Shown piece after piece: positions 16,526 to 25,573 of a stretch of 64,000 nt of DNA. Below the pieces are notes generated by a model. The model did not search any database. It was not told the DNA's origin and saw only the letters and a program-made list of their open reading frames with translations. The stretch spans positions 1 through 64,000 of the forward strand of contig JABDBI010000005.1 of the NCBI GenBank assembly GCA_013288705.1, read 5' to 3'. How positions within the stretch are numbered: position 1 is the stretch's first letter; each line of letters opens with the position of its first letter. Both the position numbers and the translations under genes were made by a program. The stretch is from Methanobacteriota archaeon. Lineage in GTDB: Bacteria; Myxococcota; UBA727; JABDBI01.

Positions 16526-17332
16526 ATGCAAGAACAAAACCGCTGCTCCGCCTTTTGCACTGCGTCTTACTACAAAACGGCAACTTTAATAGACGCTCTG
16601 CAAAAAAAGGGCGCGACACCAAAGCTGTATCGAAGTAGCAACGTTGTGCACAGCAAATACGGCCAAAACGGCGGCGACGTTTTTTATTTTTCTTATGGCT
16701 GCGTGATTACTTGGGGACTGTCCAAAAGCGAGGAGCAGGAAGTTTTGCGAGAATGCGCCACTTTCGAAGATGAGCCCGTAGACCAAGTTGAGTCGGAGGA
16801 ATCTACCTTTTCGTTGGGCCAAGTGGCTAAGGTCAATAAAGACGAAATCGTATTGCCAATCGACAGCACCTTGACACGTCTCGCTCTCTCGCACGCGCTC
16901 GCGCAGACCGTGAAACTTGCCGTTTTTGAAAAGCTCATCGCCCGTATTATCGAGGAAACGAAGTACATCCCACGCAGTCTGGCTATACACGGAAAAATTC
17001 CGTTATCACGGAAGAAAATCACCCAGATGATTGGCCAACTCTTCATCGAACGTAATTTGGTCAATCTGCATACCGATATTCTAGATACTCCCGAGTTCTT
17101 CTGGGAATACTCAGATCTCGAGCCCCTCTATCGGCTCTGTGCACAAGACCTTGATATCAGCGCCCGGCTAGAGGTACTCAATAAACGGGTGGACATCGTT
17201 AAAGAGCTCTTTGAAATGCTTGAAAACCAGCTGAGCCATCGCCATTCTACGTCGCTGGAATGGATCATTGTGATTCTCATCTTTATTGAGCTAACCATCG
17301 CAATTGCGGCGGACATCTTGAAAGTATTTTGA
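16526..17332 (+). CDS. RMND1/Sif2 (DUF155) family membrane protein
   Basis: 268 residues with the hallmarks of the family: an N-terminal CSAFCTASYYKTATLIDAL block, central DVFYFSYGCVITWGL (about 52-66), and a single C-terminal membrane helix LEWIIVILIFIELTIAIAADI. The family includes mitochondrial RMND1, needed for mitochondrial translation, and yeast Sif2-like/Rmd proteins. The bacterial role is unclear. The topology predicts a large soluble domain anchored by the C-terminal helix. Divergent neighbour of the ABC exporter. Confidence 0.85.
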   Translation: MQEQNRCSAFCTASYYKTATLIDALQKKGATPKLYRSSNVVHSKYGQNGGDVFYFSYGCVITWGLSKSEEQEVLRECATFEDEPVDQVESEESTFSLGQVAKVNKDEIVLPIDSTLTRLALSHALAQTVKLAVFEKLIARIIEETKYIPRSLAIHGKIPLSRKKITQMIGQLFIERNLVNLHTDILDTPEFFWEYSDLEPLYRLCAQDLDISARLEVLNKRVDIVKELFEMLENQLSHRHSTSLEWIIVILIFIELTIAIAADILKVF

Positions 17333-17353
17333 GTTCTCTGTTACTCTCTGTAC

Positions 17354-18721
17354 ATGATACGCATATTGCTGGGAATTCTTCTCCTATTCACGCTGATCAG
17401 CTGCGGCGAAAATTCAAGCAACGCCGCAAATGCATCCTCATCAGAAACCAGCTTTGGCACAACACCTAGTGCTGGCACCGGCGGAACAAGTACATCAGCA
17501 ACCGGCACCACAACAAACGTGGGATTTCTAGATGGTCTCACAGACCACATGGCGGATGCATTCTACAGCATGACTATCTATGTCGGTGGCAAACCCTTTT
17601 CTGATGTTCTCGTCGATACCGCCAGCTCAAATCTCATCTTGCTTGGCGACAGCATCGTATGCCCCGACTGCATCACAGATAATTCATTTCCAGACTACAC
17701 ACCGTCAACGTACAGTCCCTCAAGCCAAGCACTCTATTCAGGCCAAACGTTCGATATTCAATATGCCATTGGTCAGGGAAAAGTCCAGTTGTATCAAGAT
17801 AATGTCGCCCTGCAACAAAATGGGACTGCTGTTCGATACCAATTGGGCGCATTTGCCAGCGGCAGCCAAGTGCAGAATATTTTTGGCCTAGGCTACCCTG
17901 CAAATATGGCCAGCCTTGACGCCTTTACACCGTTGCCATTCTTCGATGTCTTTGCCAAACAAACTGGTCTAAATAGTCTGTTTACCATTAATCTCTGCGC
18001 CAATAATCAGCCTGGTAATTTTATTACGTTTGGGGCAATCGACAGTGAAGTTCAAAGCAGCGCCATTCAATACACGCCAATCATCAAGGACTCTCTGTCC
18101 AGCCCAGCTGTTTACGATTACTATAATGTGACGGCAACTGCACTTTGGATTGACGGACAAGCAAAACCGATTGCAAGTTTTCCGACTCAGCAAGAAAACT
18201 ATCTGACAGTTGTAGACAGCGGAACATCGCTCCTGATCCTGCCCACTAATATGGTGGATGCTATTGCGTCTTTCTATCAGAGCGTGGCGCCAACAAATTT
18301 TTGGGATTTGAACACAAACAATCCGGTCACCATCACGGATCCAAATTTTCAAAGTCAGCTCAAGAATTTGCAAATTGAATTTCCCAATGGGCAGGGAGGG
18401 ACATTCAAAATTAATATCAGCCCGCAAACCTACACAATTAACCTCGGCACAGCAGAGCAACCTCAGGTCATATCGGGTTTACAATCGGCACCCCCGCCAA
18501 GCGATATGCCTGGGGTTGTTCTGCTTGGCGATGTGTTTTTGCAAAACACTTATGCGGTGTTTGATCGAGAGCATCAGCAGCTTGGGCTCGTCGCCAACGC
18601 TTCTCTTTGTGCAGTCACTCCGTCTATTACATCAACCAGTAAAGTGCGGGACCAAAGAAGTATCCCAACGCTAAGAACGCCACTGACCAGACAACCCCGC
18701 CGCCATAGCCGAAGCGCATGA
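17354..18721 (+). CDS. Pepsin-like (A1) aspartic protease lipoprotein
   Basis: 455 residues. Lipobox LISC at 14-17, then a Ser/Thr/Gly/Ala linker to about 57, then a two-lobed pepsin fold. The N-lobe has VLVDTASSNL (Asp88), a flap-like QYAIGQGKV around Tyr137 and FGLG at 177-180. The C-lobe has VVDSGTSLLILP (Asp288) and VLLGDVFLQNTYAVFD. Both catalytic Asp are present, but the first motif is DTAS rather than the usual DTGS. Cys pairs (CPDC) suggest disulphides in the periplasm or outside. Family A1 is largely eukaryotic and uncommon in bacteria. The last about 35 residues run over the end of the convergent DedA gene and look like an unselected extension after the fold ends at LGLVANA. Confidence 0.88.
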   Translation: MIRILLGILLLFTLISCGENSSNAANASSSETSFGTTPSAGTGGTSTSATGTTTNVGFLDGLTDHMADAFYSMTIYVGGKPFSDVLVDTASSNLILLGDSIVCPDCITDNSFPDYTPSTYSPSSQALYSGQTFDIQYAIGQGKVQLYQDNVALQQNGTAVRYQLGAFASGSQVQNIFGLGYPANMASLDAFTPLPFFDVFAKQTGLNSLFTINLCANNQPGNFITFGAIDSEVQSSAIQYTPIIKDSLSSPAVYDYYNVTATALWIDGQAKPIASFPTQQENYLTVVDSGTSLLILPTNMVDAIASFYQSVAPTNFWDLNTNNPVTITDPNFQSQLKNLQIEFPNGQGGTFKINISPQTYTINLGTAEQPQVISGLQSAPPPSDMPGVVLLGDVFLQNTYAVFDREHQQLGLVANASLCAVTPSITSTSKVRDQRSIPTLRTPLTRQPRRHSRSA

Positions 18722-19136
18722 AGTGAATAAGTTGCAAGCGCACCATGCCAGCGACAAAACCTGTCATATGGCGCATTCCGGGGACGTAAAAGCCCAAGAA
18801 GAGCGTCCATCTGCCCATGCGTTCAAACCAAGAATGAACTCGTGCTAAATTTTTTCTGCTCAGACCAATTTTTTCGCCATATCGCTCAACGAGAAAATGA
18901 CCCATTGTACGCCCCAAGACATAGCTGAGCGTAATACCGCAAACGGCGCCGCCAATCGACGAAAATAGGACTGGAAGGAGTGATAACTTGCCCTTGAATG
19001 TCAGGAAGCCAGCCATTAACAACAGCGGCTCCACTGGCACAGGAATCGCGAAAACACCCAAGGTGATTGCGCCAAACAATGCCAGCGGACCGTGGTGAAT
19101 TAGCCAAACTGAGAGAGGGCCTGTAAATTCCATCAT
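18627..19136 (-). CDS. DedA-family membrane protein
   Basis: 169 residues, hydrophobic throughout. DedA/VTT features: re-entrant-loop type start (FAIPVPVEPLLLMAGFL), GRTMGHFLVERYG, FERMGRWTLFLGFYVPGMRH and GGVVWSVAFLALGYFFG. DedA proteins are proton-coupled transporters or scramblases involved in undecaprenyl-phosphate or phospholipid recycling. The Arg/Gly of the GRxxPxxR-like motif are partly conserved (FYVPGMRH). It overlaps the 3' end of the aspartic protease gene by 95 bases in convergent orientation. Confidence 0.88.
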   Translation of the reverse strand: MMEFTGPLSVWLIHHGPLALFGAITLGVFAIPVPVEPLLLMAGFLTFKGKLSLLPVLFSSIGGAVCGITLSYVLGRTMGHFLVERYGEKIGLSRKNLARVHSWFERMGRWTLFLGFYVPGMRHMTGFVAGMVRLQLIHFMRFGYGGGVVWSVAFLALGYFFGPALYWLM

Positions 19137-19189
19137 ATACTTTCAACTTTCGAAATATGGGTGATGGTCGTGCTTGTTAAAGTCGTACC

Positions 19190-20500
19190 ATGAAACCCCT
19201 TTTTCTAACACTGCTGTGCACCTTGTACTTTTTTGTGCTGCCTGCTGTCGCTGAGGTGCCAGAGGTTGCGCTTCCAAAGGAGCTCACGCTTGATCAGGCT
19301 GTCGCAATCTTTCGCAAAAATGGCTACGACTTGCTGATCGCCGACGCCAATATTAGACAAGCAGAGGGTGATCTCAGATCGGCAAGGGGCATCCAAAACC
19401 CAATTTTGGTTGGGCTCGGCATCGGAAAAACGTTTGGATACGATGCCTCGCAATGCAGCGGTTGCTCTGACATTCAATACAACGCAAGTATCTCCGATTC
19501 TGCCACCATTGTCGACTTATTCGCCGCAAAACGAATTTTTCGCAGCAAGGCTGCAGACCTCGCTCTCAAAGCGACGCGCCTTGGCAAACAAGATGCGGAG
19601 CGCCAGCTCGTATCTTTACTGAAGCAACAATTTGTACGCACCAAGCTCGCGCAGATGAACGTCGATTTGACACAGCAATTTTATGATTCGATCGTCAAGA
19701 CCTTCGATCTCATCACCAAACGCTTTAAAGCCGGCGCTATTTCAGAAGCCGACGTCGCTCGCATGGATGTGGCGCGCCTGGCTGCCGCGCAAGCGGTCGA
19801 TGTGGCCATTCAAAACCACGGGGCCAATCAGGCAAACCTGGTATACTTGCTGGGTGCACGCCACTTCACTGGCAAACTCATCTTGCTCGGCACCCTTGAT
19901 CACCCTGTTGCGCCTTCGTCGTTGAAAGATACTTCTAAGGATGCCCTGCTAGAAATCGCGCTGCAAAATCGGCCAGATCTACGCGCTGCTAGGTTCCTGC
20001 GCATACGCGCCAAGCATTCACTCACATCGGCTCGATTAGAATGGTTTCCCGATCTTATTTGGTCTCTGAACTATGTGAGCGAGGGGACGGGACAACAAGC
20101 CATTACCCCACCGACGCTGTCCATGGGGCTCTCGATACCATTGCCTACCATTGGCAAAACCTCCGGCGACGTCATCAAAGCTAAAGCAGGTCTTTACATC
20201 CAAGATCTCACGTTAGCAAAAGCAACTGCACAGGTTGTATCTGATATCGACACTGGCTGGATCATCTATGAGCGCGCACAATTGCGCATAGAGCGCATGG
20301 AGACGAGCCTCCTTAAGCAGGCTTCACGCGCTAAAGACCTGGTCACATTGCAGTATCAAAAGGGTGCAGCTTCGCTACTTGATTTTCTCGATGCCGAGCG
20401 CACTTACATTAGTACGAACTCTGATCATATCCAGACTTTGTCGGATTACTGGACGGCGGTTTTCCAGTTAGAACAAGCGATCGGCAAGGAGCTTTCATGA
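19190..20500 (+). CDS. TolC-like outer-membrane efflux protein
   Basis: 436 residues. Signal peptide about 1-21 (LLCTLYFFVLPAVAEVP), then the repeated-helix pattern of outer-membrane efflux proteins, with two related halves (DLLIADANIRQAEGDLRSARG and DLRAARFLRIRAKHSLTSARL). Forms the trimeric exit duct of an RND efflux pump. First gene of a three-gene operon; its stop overlaps the adaptor start by four bases (ATGA). Confidence 0.92.
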   Translation: MKPLFLTLLCTLYFFVLPAVAEVPEVALPKELTLDQAVAIFRKNGYDLLIADANIRQAEGDLRSARGIQNPILVGLGIGKTFGYDASQCSGCSDIQYNASISDSATIVDLFAAKRIFRSKAADLALKATRLGKQDAERQLVSLLKQQFVRTKLAQMNVDLTQQFYDSIVKTFDLITKRFKAGAISEADVARMDVARLAAAQAVDVAIQNHGANQANLVYLLGARHFTGKLILLGTLDHPVAPSSLKDTSKDALLEIALQNRPDLRAARFLRIRAKHSLTSARLEWFPDLIWSLNYVSEGTGQQAITPPTLSMGLSIPLPTIGKTSGDVIKAKAGLYIQDLTLAKATAQVVSDIDTGWIIYERAQLRIERMETSLLKQASRAKDLVTLQYQKGAASLLDFLDAERTYISTNSDHIQTLSDYWTAVFQLEQAIGKELS

Positions 20501-21750
20501 GCTGTCGACAAACAAATAAATTCCCCCTTTGGAAAAGGGGGCGGGGGGATTTTTTCGAAGTAGCAATTCGAGAAAAATCCCCCTACCCCCTTTTTCAAAG
20601 GGGGAAAAAACAATTTCTGGGCAGACTCTGCGGAGTCCTTGTATTGCTTGTGCTTTTAAGCGTCGCTTGTGACAAAAAAAGCAATCAAGACGACCCTAAA
20701 CCCCCACCAGGGGAGGTTTGGGTGACGCCGGAACAGGTCAAAAATGGCAGTATTCAAATTGCAGAAGTTCGCGTTCAGCCGTTTGGTGGCATCATCCAAA
20801 CAGCGGGAAGAATTGCATTTGATGACCGACGTGTTGCGCACATTTTTTCGCCGGTCACTGGACGCGTCATCAAAATCCTAGCGGATCTCGGTGAAAGGGT
20901 TAAAGCCGGCCAGCCTTTGGCGCTGATCAATTCGCCGGATCTCGGATCAGCGCTATCTGACCTGCGCAAAGCTGACGCAGCTTTGGCAGCCGCACGCCGA
21001 GATTACTCTAGGCAAAAGGAGCTCTACGAAGCGCAGGCAGCAGCACTCAGAGATTACGAAGCAGCGAAATCTATTTTTGAACAAGCATTGGCGGAGCACG
21101 ATAGGGCAAAGCAAAAGGTTGACCTTTTCCAGGTAAAATCTGCAGCAACCTCACAGGAATTTTTATTGCGCTCCCCGATTGCCGGAGAAGTCGTGGCCAG
21201 AGCAGCGAACCCAGGCATGGAGGTACAAGGCCAATATTCACTGGGGTCGGCCCAAGAACTTTTTACCGTCGGAGAAATTGATTCTCTTTGGCTGCTCGCG
21301 GACGTGTATGAAGTCGACCTGCCAAGAATCAAATTAGGCATGGCGGTGCAAGCACAAGTTGTGAGCTACCCTAACACCACTTACACGGGTACCATCGACT
21401 GGGTTTCTGGCACCATTGATCCCGTCACGCGCACGGCAAAAATACGTTGCCAAATTGCCAATCCAAAGCGCCTTTTGAAACCAGAAATGTTCGCGCAGGT
21501 CAGCATTCAAGTGGCTAAAGAGAACGCGCTGACCATCCCGCGCGATGCTGTGGTGCTCATTGGTAACCAAACTTTTGTATTTATCGACAAGGGCATGACA
21601 AAGGGAAAGCCCGCGCGGCGACGCTTTGAACAAAGACCAGTGATCCTAGACCCCCATGGAGATGACAATCTCATCGTTGTTTCACATGGTCTCGCGCAAG
21701 GGGAAAATATCGTCAGTCGGGGCGTAATTTTGCTGACCGGTGCTGCATGA
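20497..21750 (+). CDS. RND periplasmic adaptor (CzcB/CusB-like) with repeat-derived leader
   Basis: 417 residues; links the RND pump to the TolC-like duct. The lipoyl/barrel-sandwich and hairpin regions are clear (VTGRVIKILADLGERVKAGQPLALINSPDLG, a coiled-coil about 150-205, and GTIDWVSGTIDPVTRTAKIR). A lipoprotein signal LCGVLVLLVLLSVAC would anchor it. In front of that signal the first about 35 residues are encoded by an inverted pair of family B repeats (FPLWKRGRG...PYPLFQRGK), giving an abnormally long, basic leader. No better start codon lies downstream before the signal core. It overlaps both neighbours by four bases, so the operon is tight. Confidence 0.92.
   Translation: MSCRQTNKFPLWKRGRGDFFEVAIREKSPYPLFQRGKKQFLGRLCGVLVLLVLLSVACDKKSNQDDPKPPPGEVWVTPEQVKNGSIQIAEVRVQPFGGIIQTAGRIAFDDRRVAHIFSPVTGRVIKILADLGERVKAGQPLALINSPDLGSALSDLRKADAALAAARRDYSRQKELYEAQAAALRDYEAAKSIFEQALAEHDRAKQKVDLFQVKSAATSQEFLLRSPIAGEVVARAANPGMEVQGQYSLGSAQELFTVGEIDSLWLLADVYEVDLPRIKLGMAVQAQVVSYPNTTYTGTIDWVSGTIDPVTRTAKIRCQIANPKRLLKPEMFAQVSIQVAKENALTIPRDAVVLIGNQTFVFIDKGMTKGKPARRRFEQRPVILDPHGDDNLIVVSHGLAQGENIVSRGVILLTGAA
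20521..20604. repeat. Palindromic repeat family B, inverted pair inside a gene
   Basis: Two 34-base units in opposite orientation (20521-20554 and about 20571-20604) differ at about three positions. Each contains CCCCCTTT...AAAGGGGG followed by a G-rich run and ATTTTT. They lie in frame inside the first codons of the efflux adaptor gene. A related unit is found in rsmE at 26253. Confidence 0.85.
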
Positions 21751-24700
21751 TGGACCGCATTGTCGGCTTTGCGCTGAAAAATCCGACTATCGTGATATTA
21801 TCGGCGCTACTCCTTGCCGGTGCGGGTGTTTTTGCATACTGGCAGCTCGACATTGAGGCTTATCCCAACCCAGTCCCCCCGATGGTCGAGGTCATCACAC
21901 AGCCCGATGGCTGGAGCGCTGAAGAAGTCGAGCGACAAGTTACCATTCCCCTCGAAATTGGCCTCGCTGGCATGCCTGGGCTGGAGCGCGTTGGCTCCAT
22001 CAGCCTTTTTGGTCTATCTGACGTGAAATGCTACTTTAAATGGGGCACCAACTACGAGGCTGCAAGGCAAGAAGTCATTAATCGCCTGCAGTTCATCAAG
22101 ATGCCCAACAACCTCATCCCAACGCTATCGCCGTGGAACGCCATCGGCGAAATCTATCGTTACGTTATCAGCGGCAAGGGATACACACTCGAACAGCTCA
22201 AAACCGCGCAGGACTGGATCTTAGAACCCCAGTTCAGGCAGGTCCCAGGCGTCGTAGATGTGACAGGATTTGGCGGTGAGATTAAGCAATACCAGATTGA
22301 TATCGATCCTATCAAACTGCGTAGCAAGCGCATTAACTTAAACCAAGTTACAACAGCGTTATCAAACGCGAACGTCAACGTGGGGGGGCAGCGTCTCACT
22401 ATCGGAGAACAAAGCTTTACTGTGCGCGGCACCGGTCTGATCAAAGATCTGCAAGACATCGAGCGTATTGTTTTAACTAACCCCAAAGATATCCCGGTCA
22501 CCATTCGCGATGTGGCAGAAGTGCATATCGGAGCGGCCCCTCGCCTAGGTCGAGTCAGTCAAGACCATCACCAGGATATCGTAGAAGGTATCATACTCAT
22601 GCGCTATGGCGCGTCCACGCTCAAGACCCTCGATGGCGTTCACCAACGCATAGAATATATCCGCAAGAACAATCTATTGCCGCCTGGCATGGACATCGTT
22701 CCATACTACGATCGCGGCGATTTGGTTCACCTCACCACCCATACAGTGATGGAGAATCTGCTCATGGGCATTTTCTTCGTCGTGCTGGTCTTAGTGCTCT
22801 TTCTCGGTCATTTGCGCCCGTCATTCATTGCTGCGATCAACATCCCGCTCGCCTTGCTCGTGGCATTTTGCGGTATGGTTCTTACCGGGACGCCCGCCAA
22901 TCTCATTTCGCTTGGCGCGGTTGATTTTGGCATTGTGATCGATTCGACGGTGATCATGGTCGAGAATATTTCTCGACGCCTACGCGGAAGTCACCACACA
23001 GAGATCAAAGAACGTATTCTCACTGCCGCACGTGAAGTGGCCGGACCCATGGGGTTTTCGACGTTAATCATCGCCGTCGCCTTCTTACCTCTGTTCACGC
23101 TGCAGGGCGTTGAAGGCGTGATTTTCGCGCCCATGGCACGCACCTATGCGTTTGCCATCCTCGCCGCCATTTGTTTTGCCATCACGCTCACGCCCGTCCT
23201 TGCGTCGCGGGCACTGCATACGCATGTGGAAGAGGAAAAACCGAACTTCACCATGCGTACAATGGACCGGTTTTATATACCCATCTTTGATTTTGCACTG
23301 CGCCGCCCAAAGATCACAGCCGCAAGCGTGCTCATCCCCATGTTCGTTGGCCTCGGTCTCTTCTTTGTGCTGGGCCGCGAATTTATGCCCAAGCTTGAGG
23401 AGGGAAATCTATGGATACGTGCAACGTTACCAATTTCCATTTCCCTCGAGCAGTCCACGCAATATACGAACAAGATGCGGGAAATCCTGCTGCGCCATCC
23501 TGAGGTTGAAAGTGTTGTCTCACAAACCGGTCGGCCTGACGACGGAACTGACGTTACAGGATTTTTCGATATCGAAATCTATGTGCCTCTAAAGCCTGAG
23601 AGTACATGGGCCAGGGGTGTGAGCAAAGAATCTCTGACCGCATCTTTATCGAAGGAGTTCGAAAATAACCTACCCGGTGTTGCTTTCAATTTCAGCCAGA
23701 TGATCTCCGACAATGTGGAAGAAGCCTTAGCGGGTGTCAAAGGCGAGAACACCGCGAAAGTCGTTGGTCCAAGTCTACAAATTAACGAGGCCAAAGCTAG
23801 CGAAATTTATAAAATCCTCAGCAACGTACCGGGCATCGAGGATCTAGGGACGTACCGGTCATCTGGCCAACCCAGCTTACGAATTACGCCAAACCGAATT
23901 CTTTGTGCACAATATGGCCTCAATACTGGCGATGTGGAAGCAGTGATTCAGGCTGCGGTAGGTGGGCAGGCCATCACGCAAGTTTATGAAGCCGAACGGC
24001 ATTTTGATTTGGTTGTGCGCTTTAAAAAAGCCTTTCGCAAAGACATCGATGCGATTCGCAACATACTGGTTGCCACCCCAAGTGGCAGTTTTGTTCCACT
24101 CAGCCAGCTTGCTGATTTTATCGAAGAAGACAGCCCTTCCCTGATTTATCGAGAGGATGGGCATCGTTATACACCGGTGAAATTCTCGGTACGCGGCCGT
24201 GATTTGGCGGGCACAGTAGAGCAGGCGCAGGCGGAAGTGGCCAAACATCTGACACTGCCCTATGACACGCATGTGGAGTGGAGTGGCCAACTAAATTCTT
24301 TGAAAGACGCCACGACGCGTTTACAATTTATTGTCCCGCTCACGCTCTTGCTCATTGCCTTTCTGGTTCGTGCAGCGGTTAAAAATTGGATTGACCTAAT
24401 CATTGTTTTTATTGCCATCCCGTTTGCCTGTGCGGGCGGTGTATTTTCTTTGCTTGTCACCGGTCTTAATTTTTCGATATCTGCTGCTATGGGGTTCATC
24501 TCCGTGTTTGGCATTGCCATTCAAGATTCGATTATTGTGGTGACGCACTTCCAGCGTCTACGCAACATGCATGGGCAAGGCATCGAGGAGGCTGCACGCA
24601 ATGCGTCGCTTGAGCGATTGCGCCCTGCCCTTATGACGACGTTGGTTGCTTGTTTGGGATTGCTACCGGCCGCGCTCAGCACACGAATCGGCTCGCAAAC

Positions 24701-24824
24701 GCAAAAGCCGTTGGCGGTGGTGGTGATTGGCGGATGTTTGACTATCGCGTTGTTGAGCCGCGTGCTCCAGCCTCCATTACTGGTGCTATTTCACCGCTGG
24801 TACGAGAGGCGAAACTCAGGTTAA
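21747..24824 (+). CDS. RND efflux pump, heavy-metal (CzcA/CusA) type
   Basis: 1025 residues, 12 membrane helices expected. It has the RND layout with two large periplasmic loops. Family features: start DRIVGFALKNPTIVILSALLL, EVERQVTIPLEIGLAG, the fourth-helix stretch VDFGIVIDSTVIMVENISRR carrying the proton-relay Asp residues, and the C-terminal ALMTTLVACLGLLPAALS. It resembles the metal-efflux branch (CzcA/CusA, HME) in length and motifs. IDS replaces the more usual VDG in the helix-4 motif, so the substrate is not safely called. It works with the two upstream genes, with which it shares four-base overlaps. Confidence 0.92.
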   Translation: MMDRIVGFALKNPTIVILSALLLAGAGVFAYWQLDIEAYPNPVPPMVEVITQPDGWSAEEVERQVTIPLEIGLAGMPGLERVGSISLFGLSDVKCYFKWGTNYEAARQEVINRLQFIKMPNNLIPTLSPWNAIGEIYRYVISGKGYTLEQLKTAQDWILEPQFRQVPGVVDVTGFGGEIKQYQIDIDPIKLRSKRINLNQVTTALSNANVNVGGQRLTIGEQSFTVRGTGLIKDLQDIERIVLTNPKDIPVTIRDVAEVHIGAAPRLGRVSQDHHQDIVEGIILMRYGASTLKTLDGVHQRIEYIRKNNLLPPGMDIVPYYDRGDLVHLTTHTVMENLLMGIFFVVLVLVLFLGHLRPSFIAAINIPLALLVAFCGMVLTGTPANLISLGAVDFGIVIDSTVIMVENISRRLRGSHHTEIKERILTAAREVAGPMGFSTLIIAVAFLPLFTLQGVEGVIFAPMARTYAFAILAAICFAITLTPVLASRALHTHVEEEKPNFTMRTMDRFYIPIFDFALRRPKITAASVLIPMFVGLGLFFVLGREFMPKLEEGNLWIRATLPISISLEQSTQYTNKMREILLRHPEVESVVSQTGRPDDGTDVTGFFDIEIYVPLKPESTWARGVSKESLTASLSKEFENNLPGVAFNFSQMISDNVEEALAGVKGENTAKVVGPSLQINEAKASEIYKILSNVPGIEDLGTYRSSGQPSLRITPNRILCAQYGLNTGDVEAVIQAAVGGQAITQVYEAERHFDLVVRFKKAFRKDIDAIRNILVATPSGSFVPLSQLADFIEEDSPSLIYREDGHRYTPVKFSVRGRDLAGTVEQAQAEVAKHLTLPYDTHVEWSGQLNSLKDATTRLQFIVPLTLLLIAFLVRAAVKNWIDLIIVFIAIPFACAGGVFSLLVTGLNFSISAAMGFISVFGIAIQDSIIVVTHFQRLRNMHGQGIEEAARNASLERLRPALMTTLVACLGLLPAALSTRIGSQTQKPLAVVVIGGCLTIALLSRVLQPPLLVLFHRWYERRNSG

Positions 24825-24832
24825 TAGTAGGC

Positions 24833-25255
24833 TCAGTGGGAACTGGCGCGAGAGGCCCATGCGCTGGTTCTAAATTGGAGCTTCTTCGCGATTTCCTGTT
24901 GTTTTTTATCTGCCGTCAAAAACATGATTTCTGATGCTGATGGATCCAAGAAGAGCGCGCACGCAAGATGAAGTGCGTCTGCACCACGCACATAGTTGAT
25001 TGCAAAGATCTGCTTGAGTTCAGCCACCAAAGACCGATCCGGAGTCACCAAGGATACCTGGCGAAGCAACCGGAATCCTTCTTCCACGTCTGCTTTTTCC
25101 CTCGTGATAGCCGATAGAAACTCTGCTTCCAAAAGCGCTGAACTCACAATTTCATCCGCCTGATTCATCAGCTTCACATAGTGGGAATTTTCCCGAGAAG
25201 CCTCCTCGAAAAAAACAGAAACTAGTACTGACGTGTCAATGTAAATAACCTTCAC
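24833..25255 (-). CDS. PIN-domain toxin (VapC-like)
   Basis: 140 residues. A ribonuclease fold with the acidic residues of PIN domains: Asp7 in YIDTS, Glu in LLEAEF and Asp in RGADALHLA, with a further Asp in MFLTADKK. The expected action is cleavage of tRNA or other RNA when freed from its antitoxin. The start lies one base after the antitoxin stop, so the pair is cotranscribed. Convergent with the RND gene, nine bases from its stop. Confidence 0.9.
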   Translation of the reverse strand: MKVIYIDTSVLVSVFFEEASRENSHYVKLMNQADEIVSSALLEAEFLSAITREKADVEEGFRLLRQVSLVTPDRSLVAELKQIFAINYVRGADALHLACALFLDPSASEIMFLTADKKQQEIAKKLQFRTSAWASRASSH

Positions 25256-25256
25256 A

Positions 25257-25523
25257 TCAGTCCCTGTCGTTTAAAAATTTCTTCAAGGCACCCTGTTTTT
25301 GCCTGCCGAGATGAAAATGAGGTTCTTCTTGGGCTTCGACAATCTGACCTGTCATTCGCAGCTGATTCCAGTGTTCTTCGAAGGTCGCTGCGAGCTTGAA
25401 CGGAATGATTTTGGCCACGGGCTGTCCACGTTCGCTTACCAAGACTTCATTGCCCAATTTGACCAATCTGAGCAACTCGCTCAGCTTTGCCTTTGCTTCA
25501 TAAATTGAGTACGTCCGCACCAT
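25257..25523 (-). CDS. Phd/YefM-type antitoxin
   Basis: 88 residues. The N-terminal Phd/YefM DNA-binding fold (TYSIYEAKAKLSELLRLV...EVLVSERGQPVAKIIP) occupies about 1-50. The C-terminal tail is charged and would wrap the PIN toxin. GGGAG lies seven bases before ATG. The promoter upstream contains an inverted repeat that this protein probably binds. Confidence 0.9.
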   Translation of the reverse strand: MVRTYSIYEAKAKLSELLRLVKLGNEVLVSERGQPVAKIIPFKLAATFEEHWNQLRMTGQIVEAQEEPHFHLGRQKQGALKKFLNDRD

Positions 25524-25544
25524 CTTGCTCCCTGTATTTGATTC

Positions 25545-25573
25545 ATATTACAATAACTAGTCAGTCTAGTCAA
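25545..25573 (-). promoter_or_regulatory. Toxin-antitoxin promoter with operator
   Basis: On the minus strand, TTGACT (25573-25568) and TAATAT (25550-25545) are separated by exactly 17 bases, a near-consensus sigma70 promoter. The perfect inverted repeat ACTAG-N5-CTAGT (25556-25570) lies between and partly over the -35, the expected place for autorepression. The -35 overlaps the last codon of rsmE. Confidence 0.75.

Noticed and set aside
18722-19136. Extra C-terminal domain of the aspartic protease
   Set aside because: The pepsin fold is complete by about 18600; the rest is antisense to the DedA gene and has unstructured Arg/Thr/Ser composition.
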